In this document: in pieces, positions 1 through 11,286 of the stretch
Numbering within the stretch: the first letter of the stretch is position 1
Layout: each line of letters starts with the position of its first letter
Assembly: GCF_001894945.1 (NCBI RefSeq)
Contig: NZ_BCXE01000004.1
Location: forward strand, 62,001-126,000
Source of the DNA: Rhodococcus ruber NBRC 15591
Lineage (GTDB): Bacteria; Actinomycetota; Actinomycetes; Mycobacteriales; Mycobacteriaceae
DNA length: 64,000 nucleotides
Direction: 5' to 3'
Position numbers and translations under genes: made by a program
The notes under the pieces: model-generated
Told to the model about the DNA's origin: nothing
The model's input: the letters and a program-made list of their open reading frames with translations, nothing else
The model's database searches: none

Positions 1-2
1 GG

Positions 3-578
3 CCCGTCAGCCTCGTCAAGGGCCAGAAGGTCACCCTCCGCAAGGAGGGCGGCGTGGCCCTGACCTACCTGCGCATGGGGCTGGGCTGGGACCCGGTCGC
101 GAAGCGGGGCCTGTTCGGCAATCGTGCCGCCGACATCGACCTCGACGCGTCGGCTGTGCTGTTCGCCGACCAGAATCTCGTCGACGTCGCGTACTACGGG
201 CAGCTGCGCTCCAAGGACGGCTCGATCCAGCACCAGGGCGACAACCTCACCGGCGAGGGCGCCGGCGACGACGAGGTCGTGCTCGTCGACCTCACCCGCG
301 TACCCGCCCACATCACGACCGTCATGTTCATCGTCACCTCGTACAAGGGCCACACCTTCGAGCAGGTCGCGAACGCGTTCTGCCGGCTGGTGGACGGCAC
401 CAACAACGCCGAGCTGGCCCGCTACACCCTGCAGGGCGGCATGCCGTTCACCGGCATGGTGATGGCCAAGGTGTACCGGCAGGGGCAGGACTGGAAGCTC
501 CAGGCCATCGGCGAGGGGATCCAGGCCAAGCATCCCGGTGAGGCCGCGCCGCAACTCGGCCGGTTCCTGGTGTCCTGA
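3..578 (+). CDS. TerD family stress protein, 5'-truncated by window edge
   Basis: The reading frame is open from base 3 (PVSLVKGQKVTL...), so only the start and perhaps one or two codons lie outside the window; about 191 residues are visible, the usual length of TerD. The opening VSLVKGQ, the LGWD motif and the acidic DIDLDASAVLF segment are TerD hallmarks; in characterised members acidic loops bind calcium. The family belongs to the tellurium-resistance and general chemical-stress (Ter) group, and the protein is expected to be cytoplasmic. A hairpin follows at once. The other ter genes, if present, would lie to the left, outside the window. Confidence 0.9.
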   Translation, partial: PVSLVKGQKVTLRKEGGVALTYLRMGLGWDPVAKRGLFGNRAADIDLDASAVLFADQNLVDVAYYGQLRSKDGSIQHQGDNLTGEGAGDDEVVLVDLTRVPAHITTVMFIVTSYKGHTFEQVANAFCRLVDGTNNAELARYTLQGGMPFTGMVMAKVYRQGQDWKLQAIGEGIQAKHPGEAAPQLGRFLVS

Positions 579-603
579 CGCCGTGACGGGGAGATTCACG
601 GCG
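579..603 (+). terminator. Hairpin after the TerD gene
   Basis: Perfect 8-bp inverted repeat CGCCGTGA / TCACGGCG (579-586 and 596-603) starting directly after the TGA stop. There is no U-tract, as is common for actinobacterial terminators. Confidence 0.6.
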
Positions 604-725
604 CTGGGGCGCTGAGCCCGGGGTCGAACCGGACATCCGCGCGGGGTTGTGCTCCTTGCGCGCGTCCGTACCCGCGCAAGAAGCACTTCTACGCGCAGGG
701 ACAGTCGCCCATTGCCCGACCCCCG

Positions 726-748
726 ACATAGGCACTCGCTATCGGTCG
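726..748 (-). promoter_or_regulatory. Copy 1 of a 23-bp motif shared by CoA-cluster promoters
   Basis: Read on the minus strand: CGACCGAT, eight bases, CCTATGT. The same layout (CGAnnnAT, eight bases, CCTATGT or CCTATGG) recurs at 7427-7449 and 14012-14034, each in an intergenic gap of this catabolic region. This copy lies about 100 bp upstream of the acyl-CoA ligase start. It also contains ATAG-N7-CTAT, a dyad of the size LysR-type regulators use. Binding is inferred. Confidence 0.4.
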
Positions 749-851
749 CTGTGGATCTTGGACTTTGTCCCCTCGACGCGGCGGTGGTCGACTGATCGGG
801 CACGGCGGGCCCGGCATCGAGGCGCTCGCCGAACGGAACGAGGAGTGTGAT

Positions 852-2410
<1,559 letters not shown>

Positions 2411-2414
<4 letters not shown>

Positions 2415-3469
2415 CGGCGGTCGAGGTCGTCGGCGTCGTGCAGCAGGAGGCGTGGCGGCGCGGTGAGCTGCCGCCGGTCGAGCAGGTCCGGCCCGGGCTG
2501 TGGTCGATTCCCGTGCCCATGCCGAACAATCCGCTGCGCTACGTGCTGGTCTACGCCCTGGCCCTGCCCGACGGCCTGGCCCTGATCGACGTCGGCTGGG
2601 ACTCGGAACAGTCCTGGCAGGCCCTGGTCGACGGGATCCGGCAGACCGGGCACGACGTCACCGAGGTCCGGTTCGCGGCGATCACCCATCTGCACCCCGA
2701 CCATTTCGGTCTGGCGCCGCGGCTGCGCGAGGTCAGCGGTGCCGCGCTGGCGATGCACGCCGCCGACGCGTCGCTGCTCGGCCACCACACCGCGACGGAC
2801 CGGGAAGGGTACGCCGCGTCGTGGGCCCGGCAGCTGGCCCGGCTCGGAGCGCCCGAGGAGGTCCGATCGGGCGAGGTCATGGAACTGGTCCGCTTCGGGC
2901 CGTGCGAATCGCTCGACGTCGTACTCGACGACGGCACCCCCCTCGACCTGCCCGGCTGGGATCTGCGCGCCGTGTGGACGCCCGGCCACACCCCCGGTCA
3001 CCTGTGCTTCGTCGACGACACCCACGAACTGGTGTTCAGCGGCGACCACATGCTCCCCCGCATCAGCCCCAACATCTCCACCATCCCGGGTGAGCTGCCG
3101 AATCCGTTGCACCGCTACCTGCTGTCGCTGCACGCCACCGTCGGCCTGCCCGACGGTGAGGTCTTCCCCGCGCACGAATACCGTTTCCGCGGTGTCGCTT
3201 CCCGGGCGCAGGCGCTGCTCGGCCACCACGAGGAACGGCTGGACGAGATCGCCGACGTCGTCTCCCGGCATCCCGGATCCACGGCATGGGAGGTCTCCAC
3301 CCGGATCTCGTGGTCCCGGCCGTTCGAGACGATGTCGCCGCGGCTGCGCCGGCTCGCGGTGCGCGAGACCGACGCCCACCTGCTGGTTCTCGCCGACCGG
3401 GGAGTGGTCACCGGATGCGGCACCGATCCGGACCGCTGGACGCCGGCCGTGGCCACCCCCGTACGATAA
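2411..3469 (+). CDS. Metallo-beta-lactamase fold hydrolase
   Basis: 352 residues. The metal signature HLHPDH (His93, His95, Asp97, His98) is followed by GHTPGH (His193), SGDH (Asp212) and a final HEY (His255), a full set for a two-metal MBL site. After residue 255 a helical C-terminal extension resembles that of MBL-fold thioesterase/esterase-like hydrolases rather than beta-lactamases. Its 4-bp overlap with the upstream ligase suggests that it hydrolyses or recycles an acyl-CoA or lactone of the same pathway, but this is inference. No signal peptide is seen. Confidence 0.75.
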
Positions 3470-3473
3470 GCGA

Positions 3474-4349
3474 GTGGACCTTCACCTCATCACCTACTTC
3501 GTCGCGGTCGTCGACCGAGGTGGGATCACGAAGGCCGCCCAGTCCCTCTACATTTCGCAACCGTCGCTGTCGCAGGCCATCCGGACTCTCGAACGTCGGC
3601 TCGGCACAACCCTGTTCGACCGCACGGGACGCCGGCTCACGCTGACAGAGGACGGACGCCGCCTCGACGTAGCGGCCCGCCGGATCCTCGCCGACGTCGA
3701 GCGTGCGAAGGCGAAGGTGGCCGCGGTACGCGAACTCGTCTCGGGCCGCGTCGACGTGGTGACGTACTCGTCGTTCTCCTTCGATCCGATGATCGAGCTC
3801 GCGCGCCGCTTCCGTGATCGCTACCCGCACATCCTGGTGCGGATCGTCGACGCGGACGGCCCGGGCGGTGTGCACACCGCGCTGCGACGCGGGGAGGCCG
3901 AGATCGGGGTGACCGACCTGTCGGTCGAACACGCCGGCATGATCACCGTGCCGCTGTTCGAACAGGAACTCGTGCTCGCCCTCCACCACGACCTCGCGGC
4001 CGACCTGCCGGATCCGGTCCCGCGCGTCCGTGTGCGGGACGTGCCGCTCGTCGTCGATGTCGGTGACCGCACCAACGCAGCGAAGGCCGGTGAGCTGCTC
4101 GCCGAGAACGCCGCCAACGTCGTCGTCGACTGCGCCCACCCGGCGGCGACGTGGGAGCTGGTGTGCCTGGGCACCGGCGCGACGGTGGTGCCCAGGCCGG
4201 TGGCCGAACAGCAGATGCCCACGGTGACGGTGCGGCCCCTGGAACCGCCGCTGACGCGGCCGGTCGGGCTGGTGCTGCGTGCGGGTGAGCCGTCGCCGGC
4301 CGCGGCGGCGTTCCTCGAGGTCGCCTCGACACTGCGACAGGGAGCGTAG
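3474..4349 (+). CDS. LysR-family transcriptional regulator (first of a pair)
   Basis: 291 residues from a GTG at 3474, 4 bp after the MBL stop. The N-terminal winged HTH (ITKAAQSLYISQPSLSQAI, about residues 16-34) is canonical LysR, followed by a two-lobed effector-binding domain. It is co-directional with the ligase and MBL genes and lies only 4 bp before a second LysR gene, so all four may form one transcript. It is a likely regulator of the CoA-thioester genes around it; the inducer is unknown. Confidence 0.85.
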   Translation: MDLHLITYFVAVVDRGGITKAAQSLYISQPSLSQAIRTLERRLGTTLFDRTGRRLTLTEDGRRLDVAARRILADVERAKAKVAAVRELVSGRVDVVTYSSFSFDPMIELARRFRDRYPHILVRIVDADGPGGVHTALRRGEAEIGVTDLSVEHAGMITVPLFEQELVLALHHDLAADLPDPVPRVRVRDVPLVVDVGDRTNAAKAGELLAENAANVVVDCAHPAATWELVCLGTGATVVPRPVAEQQMPTVTVRPLEPPLTRPVGLVLRAGEPSPAAAAFLEVASTLRQGA

Positions 4350-4353
4350 GACT

Positions 4354-5223
4354 GTGGATTTCCGGCAGGTGGAGTACTTCCTCGCGGTCGTCGAGAACAA
4401 CGGCATCAACGGGGCGGCGGCCGCGCTCGGCGTCGCACAGCCGACGGTGTCGCAGGCGCTGCGCAGCCTCGAACGCGAACTCGGCGTCGAGCTGTTCCAC
4501 CGCATCGGCCGCGGCATGGTCCTCACCGCAGCCGGGCGCAGCCTCGTCGGCCCGAGCCGGCAGATCCTGCGCGACGTGACCGCCGTCGAGGAGTTGCTGA
4601 CCACGTCCGACGGCGCGGTCGCGGGCCGGCTCGACATCATGGCGTTCCCGTCGCTGTCCGTCGGACCGCTGGTGGAACTGATCGCCCGGTTCCGGCGCGA
4701 GTATCCGAAAGTGGCGGTGCGGCTCTCGCCGCTACGCGACGAGGAGCAGGTCGCGTCGTTGATTCGCGATGGCCACTGCGAGTTCGTCGTCGCGCACCTG
4801 CCGCTCGAGGGCGGTGACGGACTCGAGGTGATCGAACTCGGCGAACAGGAGTACTGGCTGGCGTATCCGCCGGGGTTCGAGGTTCCGGAGGGCCCGATCC
4901 ACCTGTCCGAATTGCCGGACATTCCCATGGTGTTCGCGCCGACGGGCGCCTCGATGGTCGACGCGGTGGAATCGGCACTGCGCGCGGCCGGCGCCCGGCC
5001 GGAGATCTCCGTGCTCGTCGGCCAGCGCGAGGTCCGGCTGCCGATGGTGGCGGCTGGACTCGGCGGGTCGATCGTGGATCGGGTACCCGCCGAGGCCGCC
5101 GGGGACCGGGTCGTGGTCCGCGCATGCGAACCGCGGCTGGCGCGCGCGTACGGACTCGCCTTCGACCCCGCCTCTCTGTCGGCGGTCGGTCAGGCGTTCG
5201 TCGACCTGGTACGCCGGCGCTGA
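4354..5223 (+). CDS. LysR-family transcriptional regulator (second of a pair)
   Basis: 289 residues from a GTG at 4354. The HTH (INGAAAALGVAQPTVSQAL) and effector domain are both complete. It is clearly diverged from the preceding LysR protein, so the pair is not a recent duplication. The gene ends inside a tandem repeat that contains its stop codon (5215-5248). Two adjacent same-strand LysR genes are uncommon; they may answer two pathway intermediates or act together. Confidence 0.85.
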   Translation: MDFRQVEYFLAVVENNGINGAAAALGVAQPTVSQALRSLERELGVELFHRIGRGMVLTAAGRSLVGPSRQILRDVTAVEELLTTSDGAVAGRLDIMAFPSLSVGPLVELIARFRREYPKVAVRLSPLRDEEQVASLIRDGHCEFVVAHLPLEGGDGLEVIELGEQEYWLAYPPGFEVPEGPIHLSELPDIPMVFAPTGASMVDAVESALRAAGARPEISVLVGQREVRLPMVAAGLGGSIVDRVPAEAAGDRVVVRACEPRLARAYGLAFDPASLSAVGQAFVDLVRRR

Positions 5224-5248
5224 CGCGCCGCCGGCGCTGACGCGCCGG
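5215..5248. repeat. Stop-codon-spanning tandem repeat, 17 bp x 2
   Basis: The unit CGGCGCTGACGCGCCG plus one base occurs twice head to tail (5215-5231, 5232-5248). Each unit contains TGA; the first is the LysR stop (5221-5223), the second (5238-5240) lies in another frame because 17 is not a multiple of three. Confidence 0.8.
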
Positions 5249-5253
5249 TGCGC

Positions 5254-5281
5254 CCTTTGGGCGGCCCTGGCAACCCAAAGG
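5254..5281. terminator. Bidirectional hairpin between convergent genes
   Basis: Perfect 8-bp inverted repeat CCTTTGGG / CCCAAAGG (5254-5261, 5274-5281) between the plus-strand LysR and the minus-strand thiolase; it could end transcripts from both sides. Confidence 0.6.
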
Positions 5282-5293
5282 ACACACCGGCGG

Positions 5294-6505
<1,212 letters not shown>

Positions 6506-6557
6506 GACGACCTTCGGGAGAGGAGAGGGATAGTGAAAGAGGCGGTGAGACAGGGAC

Positions 6558-7298
6558 TCACATGAAGCGGCCGCCGGTGACCTCGAGCACCGTGCCGGTC
6601 ATGTAGGAGGACATGTCGGAGGCGAGGAACAGGGCCACGGATGCGATCTCGGACACCTCGCCCGGTCGGCCCATGGGAATCTCGCTCATCTTCTGATCCC
6701 ACGCCTTCTGCGGCATGGCCTCGGTCATCGCGGAACGGATCAGGCCCGGCTGGATCGCGTTGACGCGCACGCCGTGGTGCGCCATCTCCTTCGCGGCGGC
6801 CTTGGTCAGGCCGACGATACCTGCCTTCGCCGCCGAGTAGTTGGTCTGACCGACCATCCCGACCTTGCCGGAGAGCGACGAGATGTTGACGATGGCGCCG
6901 CGCTTGGCGTCGCGCATGATCGCCGACGCCTTGCGGGTGCCGTGCCAGGTGCCCTTGAGGTGCACGGCGATCACCAGGTCGAAGTCCTCCTCGGTCATGG
7001 TGCGCATCGTCGCGTCGCGGGTGATGCCGGCATTGTTGACGACGACGTCGAGCGAGCCGAATCCGTCGACGGCCTCCGCGAGGAGCGTGTCCCACTCGTC
7101 CGCGTTCACGACGTCGCACCGCACCGCGCGGGCCACGTCGCGGCCGCCGAGCTTCTCGGCGGCGGCCGTGGCGGCGTCGAGGTCGAGGTCGCCGAGGACC
7201 ACCCGGGCGCCGGCGTCGACGAACTCCTGTGCGATTGCGAAACCGATGCCCTGAGCGCCTCCGGTGACGACGGCGGTTCGGTTCTCCAGCAGTGACAT
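6558..7298 (-). CDS. SDR oxidoreductase, FabG/3-hydroxyacyl-CoA dehydrogenase-like
   Basis: 246 residues, classical short-chain dehydrogenase. It has TGGAQGIG for cofactor binding, NNAG, catalytic Ser in NISSLSG, and YSAAK. GDLDLD after strand 2 favours NAD(H) over NADP(H). It sits upstream of the thiolase on the same strand, so 3-hydroxyacyl-CoA oxidation is the likely role; an anabolic FabG role is less likely here. Its promoter would lie in the 206-bp divergent gap 7299-7504, which carries motif copy 2. Confidence 0.82.
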   Translation of the reverse strand: MSLLENRTAVVTGGAQGIGFAIAQEFVDAGARVVLGDLDLDAATAAAEKLGGRDVARAVRCDVVNADEWDTLLAEAVDGFGSLDVVVNNAGITRDATMRTMTEEDFDLVIAVHLKGTWHGTRKASAIMRDAKRGAIVNISSLSGKVGMVGQTNYSAAKAGIVGLTKAAAKEMAHHGVRVNAIQPGLIRSAMTEAMPQKAWDQKMSEIPMGRPGEVSEIASVALFLASDMSSYMTGTVLEVTGGRFM

Positions 7299-7426
7299 GA
7301 GGTTCCTTTCGCACGAGCCTGCCCGGTCCGGGGACGGCGGGAAGACACCGATGAATCGAGGACGCGGGCGACGCCCGTCGGCTGATGCTCCGAATATACC
7401 GAGAGGACCGGTGATTCGACCCCGCC

Positions 7427-7449
7427 CGATTCATCGACAGTGCCTATGT
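7427..7449 (+). promoter_or_regulatory. Copy 2 of the 23-bp motif, divergent promoter
   Basis: CGATTCAT, eight bases, CCTATGT. The 11-mer AGTGCCTATGT (7439-7449) is identical to the complement of 726-736. It sits between the SDR-thiolase unit and the acyl-CoA dehydrogenase, 56 bp before the latter's start. A CGGTGATTCGACC segment just upstream (about 7409-7421) resembles one beside copy 3. Confidence 0.45.
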
Positions 7450-7504
7450 GGTGATGGGGCGATTCGTATTGGACACCCGAGGTCCCGGAACCGATGGTGG
7501 TGTC

Positions 7505-8689
7505 ATGACAACCTCGACTGCGATGCCGGCCACTGAGGTGGACGACGACGACTTCCAGGAAATCCTCGCCCAGACCCGCGCATTCGTGCGTGGCGTGGTC
7601 GTGCCGCGCGAACAGGAGATCGCCGACACGAACGCGATCCCCGACGACATCCGCGCCGCGGCCAAGGAGATGGGTCTGTTCGGGTACGCCATCCCGCAGC
7701 AGTGGGGCGGGCTCGGATTGAACCTGATGCAGGACGCCGAACTGGCGATGGAACTGGGCTACACCACCCTGTCGCTGCGGTCGATGTTCGGCACCAACAA
7801 CGGCATCGCCGGCCAGGTCCTCGTCGGGTTCGGCACCGACGAGCAGAAGACGCGGTGGCTCGAGAAGATCGCCTCCGGCGAGGTCGTCGCGTCGTTCGCC
7901 CTCACCGAGCCCGGCGCCGGCTCGAACCCGGCCGGGCTGCGCACCAAGGCCGTGCGCGACGGCGACGACTGGGTGCTCACCGGTGAGAAGCGGTTCATCA
8001 CCAACGCCCCGATCGCGGACCTGTTCGTCGTGTTCGCCCGCACCCGCCCCGCCGACGCGAACGGCACCGGCATCGCGGTGTTCCTCGTCCCCGCCGACAC
8101 CGCGGGCGTGACGGTGGGCAGCAAGGACGCGAAGATGGGCCAGGAGGGGGCGTGGACCGCGGACGTGCACTTCGACCAGGTGCGGGTGCCGGCGGCGGCG
8201 CTGGTCGGCGGCAGCGAGGACGTCGGCTACAAGGCCGCGATGACGTCGCTGGCCCGGGGCCGGGTGCACATCGCGGCGCTGTCGGTGGGGCAGGCGCAGC
8301 GCGCGCTGGACGAGTCGGTGGCGTACGCGGCGACCGCCACGCAGGGCGGCACCGCGATCGGCAGCTTCCAGCTGGTGCAGGCGATGCTCGCCGATCAGCA
8401 GACCGGGGTGATGGCCGGGCGGGCGCTGGTGCGCGACGCGGCGCGGGCGTGGGTGGCAGGCACCGACCGGCGGATCGCGCCGTCGGCGGCGAAGCTGTTC
8501 TGCACGGAGATGGTCGGCAAGGTCGCCGATCTGGCGGTGCAGATCCACGGCGGTACCGGCTACATGCGGGAGGTGCCGGTCGAGCGGATCTACCGGGACG
8601 TGCGGCTGCTGCGCCTGTACGAGGGCACCAGCGAGATCCAGCGCCTGATCATCGGCGGCGGACTCGTCAAGCAGGCCCAGCGCGGCTGA
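7505..8689 (+). CDS. Acyl-CoA dehydrogenase
   Basis: 394-residue FAD enzyme forming the 2,3-double bond of an acyl-CoA. The signatures are ALTEPGAGS (flavin/substrate loop), the dimer motif IHGGTGYM, and YEGTSEIQ, whose Glu is the catalytic base in the MCAD/SCAD position. The ATG at 7505 gives the normal family N-terminus; an in-frame GTG at 7448 and ATG at 7454 would add up to 19 unlikely residues. It is transcribed divergently from the SDR-thiolase unit, with two hairpins downstream. Confidence 0.88.
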   Translation: MTTSTAMPATEVDDDDFQEILAQTRAFVRGVVVPREQEIADTNAIPDDIRAAAKEMGLFGYAIPQQWGGLGLNLMQDAELAMELGYTTLSLRSMFGTNNGIAGQVLVGFGTDEQKTRWLEKIASGEVVASFALTEPGAGSNPAGLRTKAVRDGDDWVLTGEKRFITNAPIADLFVVFARTRPADANGTGIAVFLVPADTAGVTVGSKDAKMGQEGAWTADVHFDQVRVPAAALVGGSEDVGYKAAMTSLARGRVHIAALSVGQAQRALDESVAYAATATQGGTAIGSFQLVQAMLADQQTGVMAGRALVRDAARAWVAGTDRRIAPSAAKLFCTEMVGKVADLAVQIHGGTGYMREVPVERIYRDVRLLRLYEGTSEIQRLIIGGGLVKQAQRG

Positions 8690-8695
8690 CCCGCA

Positions 8696-8741
8696 CCCGT
8701 GCGTGGTTCTGGCAGCAAGGGCTACCAGAACCACGCACGGG
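8696..8741. terminator. Perfect 17-bp hairpin (first of two related ones)
   Basis: Arms 8696-8712 and 8725-8741 are perfectly complementary (CCCGTGCGTGGTTCTGG on the plus strand) with a 12-nt loop. It lies between the convergent acyl-CoA dehydrogenase and acyl-CoA ligase genes. Its arm resembles that of the next hairpin (CCGTGCGTG core, then TTCnGG). Confidence 0.75.
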
Positions 8742-8750
8742 CAGAACGGC

Positions 8751-8802
8751 CTCGCCGTGCGTGTTTCCGGTAGTCGGTACTACCGAAAACACGCACGGCG
8801 AG
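8751..8802. terminator. 24-bp hairpin with one mismatch (second of two related ones)
   Basis: Arms 8751-8774 and 8779-8802 pair over 24 bp with a single G/A difference and a 4-nt loop. It ends 6 bp before the stop of the minus-strand ligase. The core GCCGTGCGTGTTTCCGG is a diverged copy of the first hairpin's arm, so the two look like paralogous inverted repeats. Confidence 0.75.
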
Positions 8803-8808
8803 GATGGT

Positions 8809-10482
8809 TCAGCGCGTGGCTGCGGACTGCTCGAGCCGCGTCCGCAGGTCCGTCTTGAGCACCTTGCCCGCCGCGGAGGTGGGCAGTGCGTCCACGAGGA
8901 CGATCTCGCGAATCTTCTTGTAGGGCAAGACCTGCTCGGCGACGAACGCCATCAGCTCGGCCGGGTCGGGTTGCGTGCCCGGCACCGGCACCACGAAGGC
9001 GACCGGTTCCTGGCCGACGCTGCCGGCCTCCCGGCCGACCACCGCGGCCGTCGACACCGCCGGATGGGACACCAGGATCTCCTCGAGCTCACGCGGATAC
9101 ACGTTGTAGCCCTTGTAGATCAGCATGTCCTTGGCGCGATCGCAGATGTAGACGTAGCCGTCGGCGTCGCGGTAGGCGATGTCGCCGGTGTCGAGCCAGC
9201 CGTCCACGTACTGCTGCGCCGTGATCTCGGGATGGCCGAGGTAGCCGTCGGTCACCTGCGGGCCCCGGATCCACAGCTCGCCGCGCTCGCCCTCACCGAG
9301 GACGACGCTCGGATCGCCCTGTGCCCGGATCTCGAGCTCGGTGTCGAAGAGGGGCAGGCCCACACTGCCGAGACGGTAGGCCGATCCGACGACCAGCGGC
9401 ATGGCGGTGACCACGCACGTGCCCTCGGTCAGGCCGTAACCCTCGGCCACACGGGCGTTCGGGAACGCCACCCCGAGCGCCTCGAGCGTGACGTGATCGA
9501 TCGGCGCCGCACCCGACGACACGACCCGCACCGACGTGGTGTCCCGACGCGCGACGTCCGGGTGGGTGGCCAGCGCATGCCACATGGCCGGGCTGCCGGT
9601 GATGTAGCTGACGCGGTGCCGCTCGACGAGCTCGAGCATGCGCGCGGGGTCGAAGCGACCCGCGAGCACCTGCGTGAGGCCGCACAGCAGCAGGAACGAC
9701 GTGTTGATCAGCGCGTGGGCGTGGAACAGCGGGGACACGACGACGGTGGCGCCCTCACCGGGGATCACCCCGTGCACGTCGAGCCCCTCGATCGGGCGCA
9801 GGGCGACCAGCCCGTCGCCGGTGGCGACGACCTGGTGGGCGGCCCGCCACCCGCACATCTGGGTCACGTTGGCGACCACGTTGCGGTGCAGCACCCGCAC
9901 GCCCTTGGAGATGCCGGTGGTGCCGCCCGTGTAGGCCAGGTGCGCGACGTCCGTTCCGGCGACGTGCGCCGGTGTGAATGCGGTGGGCTGCCCGGCGAGG
10001 AAGTCGTCGAACCGCACCACAGCTGCGGACGTGGGTGGCGCGGACACCGGGTCGCCGGATGCCACCACGATCGTCGCGACGGTGGTGCCCGCGGCAGCGC
10101 CGAGCAGCACCCCCAACTGCTGCGTCTGGGTCACGGCCGCGACGGCGCCGGTCTCCTCGATCTGCTTGCGCAGGCCGGGTTCCGGTTGCAGCGGATTGAC
10201 CAGCGTCACGGTCGCCCCGGCCCGGAGCGCGCCGTAGTAGGCGACGAGGAACTCGATGCAGTTGCCCACGTGCATCAGCACCACGTCGCACGGGGCCACA
10301 CCGGCTCCCTGGAGGGCGGAGGCGAACTGCGCGGAGCGCTCGTCGAGTTCCCGGTATGTGCACATCCGGTCCCCGTCGACGATCGCGGGGCGGTCGCCGT
10401 ACAGGGCGGCCATGCTCGGCGCCCACACCGCCATCGTCACGTCCGGGTAGGTCAGCGACAGGGCCGGCACGTCGGTGCTCAT
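8809..10482 (-). CDS. Acyl-CoA synthetase / AMP-dependent ligase
   Basis: 557 residues from the ATG at 10482, which has GAGGTGG upstream; the open frame extends a little further without support. Motifs are YTGGTTGISKG (phosphate loop), YGLTEGT, DTGDIAYRD, KDMLIYKGYNVYP and the terminal AAGKVLK lysine. It forms an acyl-adenylate and then the CoA thioester. It is 10 bp downstream of a type II hydroxyacyl-CoA dehydrogenase and in line with a thiolase, forming a three-gene minus-strand unit. Its sequence differs substantially from the ligase at 852, so the two probably serve different acids. Confidence 0.88.
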   Translation of the reverse strand: MSTDVPALSLTYPDVTMAVWAPSMAALYGDRPAIVDGDRMCTYRELDERSAQFASALQGAGVAPCDVVLMHVGNCIEFLVAYYGALRAGATVTLVNPLQPEPGLRKQIEETGAVAAVTQTQQLGVLLGAAAGTTVATIVVASGDPVSAPPTSAAVVRFDDFLAGQPTAFTPAHVAGTDVAHLAYTGGTTGISKGVRVLHRNVVANVTQMCGWRAAHQVVATGDGLVALRPIEGLDVHGVIPGEGATVVVSPLFHAHALINTSFLLLCGLTQVLAGRFDPARMLELVERHRVSYITGSPAMWHALATHPDVARRDTTSVRVVSSGAAPIDHVTLEALGVAFPNARVAEGYGLTEGTCVVTAMPLVVGSAYRLGSVGLPLFDTELEIRAQGDPSVVLGEGERGELWIRGPQVTDGYLGHPEITAQQYVDGWLDTGDIAYRDADGYVYICDRAKDMLIYKGYNVYPRELEEILVSHPAVSTAAVVGREAGSVGQEPVAFVVPVPGTQPDPAELMAFVAEQVLPYKKIREIVLVDALPTSAAGKVLKTDLRTRLEQSAATR

Positions 10483-10492
10483 CGTCGCCACC

Positions 10493-11257
10493 TCAGCGCG
10501 GGGCCATGCGGATGGCGCCGTCGAGCCGGATGGTCTCACCGTTGAGGTAGCCGTTCTCGAGGATCGACGTGGCGAGCTGACCGAACTCGTCGGGGCGGCC
10601 CAGGCGCGCCGGGTTCGGCACGGTCTTCTCGAGCGAGGCCCGCACGTCGTCGCGCAGGCGGGCCAGCAGCGGGGTGTCCATGATGCCCGGGGCGATCGTG
10701 TTGACGCGGATGTTCTTGCTCGCCAGGTCGCGGGCGGCGACGACGGTCATGCCGACGATGCCGGCCTTGGACGCCGAGTAGTTGATCTGGCCGATCTGAC
10801 CCTCGAACGCCGCGACGGAGGCGGTCATCACGATGGCACCGCGCTCGCCGTCGACCGGCTCGAGCGCGGCCATGCGCTCGGCGCCGAGGCGCAGCGCGTT
10901 GAACGACCCGATGAGGTTGAGGCGGATCACGAACTCGAAGTCCTCGAGCGAACCGGCCTTGCCGTCCTTGTCGAGAACGCGCATCTTGCGGCCGGCGCCG
11001 GCGCAGTGCACGAGCCCGCGCAGACCGCCGCGCTCGTGCGCGACGTCCAGGGCGGCGGCGAACTGCTCGGCGTCGGTGACGTCGGCCGCAGCGAACGTGG
11101 CGCCGTCACCGAGGGACTTCGCGACGTCGGCGCCCGGTGAGCCGGGCAGGTCGACGAGGGTGACGGTGCCGCCGGCGTCGAGGACGCGGCGGGCGGTGGC
11201 CAGGCCGAGACCGGAGGCGCCGCCGGTGATCGCGACGGAAAGACCCTTCAGTTCCAT
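10493..11257 (-). CDS. SDR, type II 3-hydroxyacyl-CoA dehydrogenase-like
   Basis: 254 residues; ATG at 11257 preceded by AAAGGAACG. Features are the N-terminal TGGASGLG, LVDLPGS after strand 2 (Asp, so NAD(H)), YSASK, and a proline-rich late segment typical of HADH2/HSD10-like SDRs. The family oxidises 3-hydroxyacyl-CoA (including branched 2-methyl substrates) to 3-ketoacyl-CoA. It lies 29 bp after a thiolase and directly before the ligase, which supports a beta-oxidation role. Confidence 0.82.
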   Translation of the reverse strand: MELKGLSVAITGGASGLGLATARRVLDAGGTVTLVDLPGSPGADVAKSLGDGATFAAADVTDAEQFAAALDVAHERGGLRGLVHCAGAGRKMRVLDKDGKAGSLEDFEFVIRLNLIGSFNALRLGAERMAALEPVDGERGAIVMTASVAAFEGQIGQINYSASKAGIVGMTVVAARDLASKNIRVNTIAPGIMDTPLLARLRDDVRASLEKTVPNPARLGRPDEFGQLATSILENGYLNGETIRLDGAIRMAPR

Positions 11258-11286
11258 ATCTTTCGTTCCTTTGCGTGAAGTGCGTG

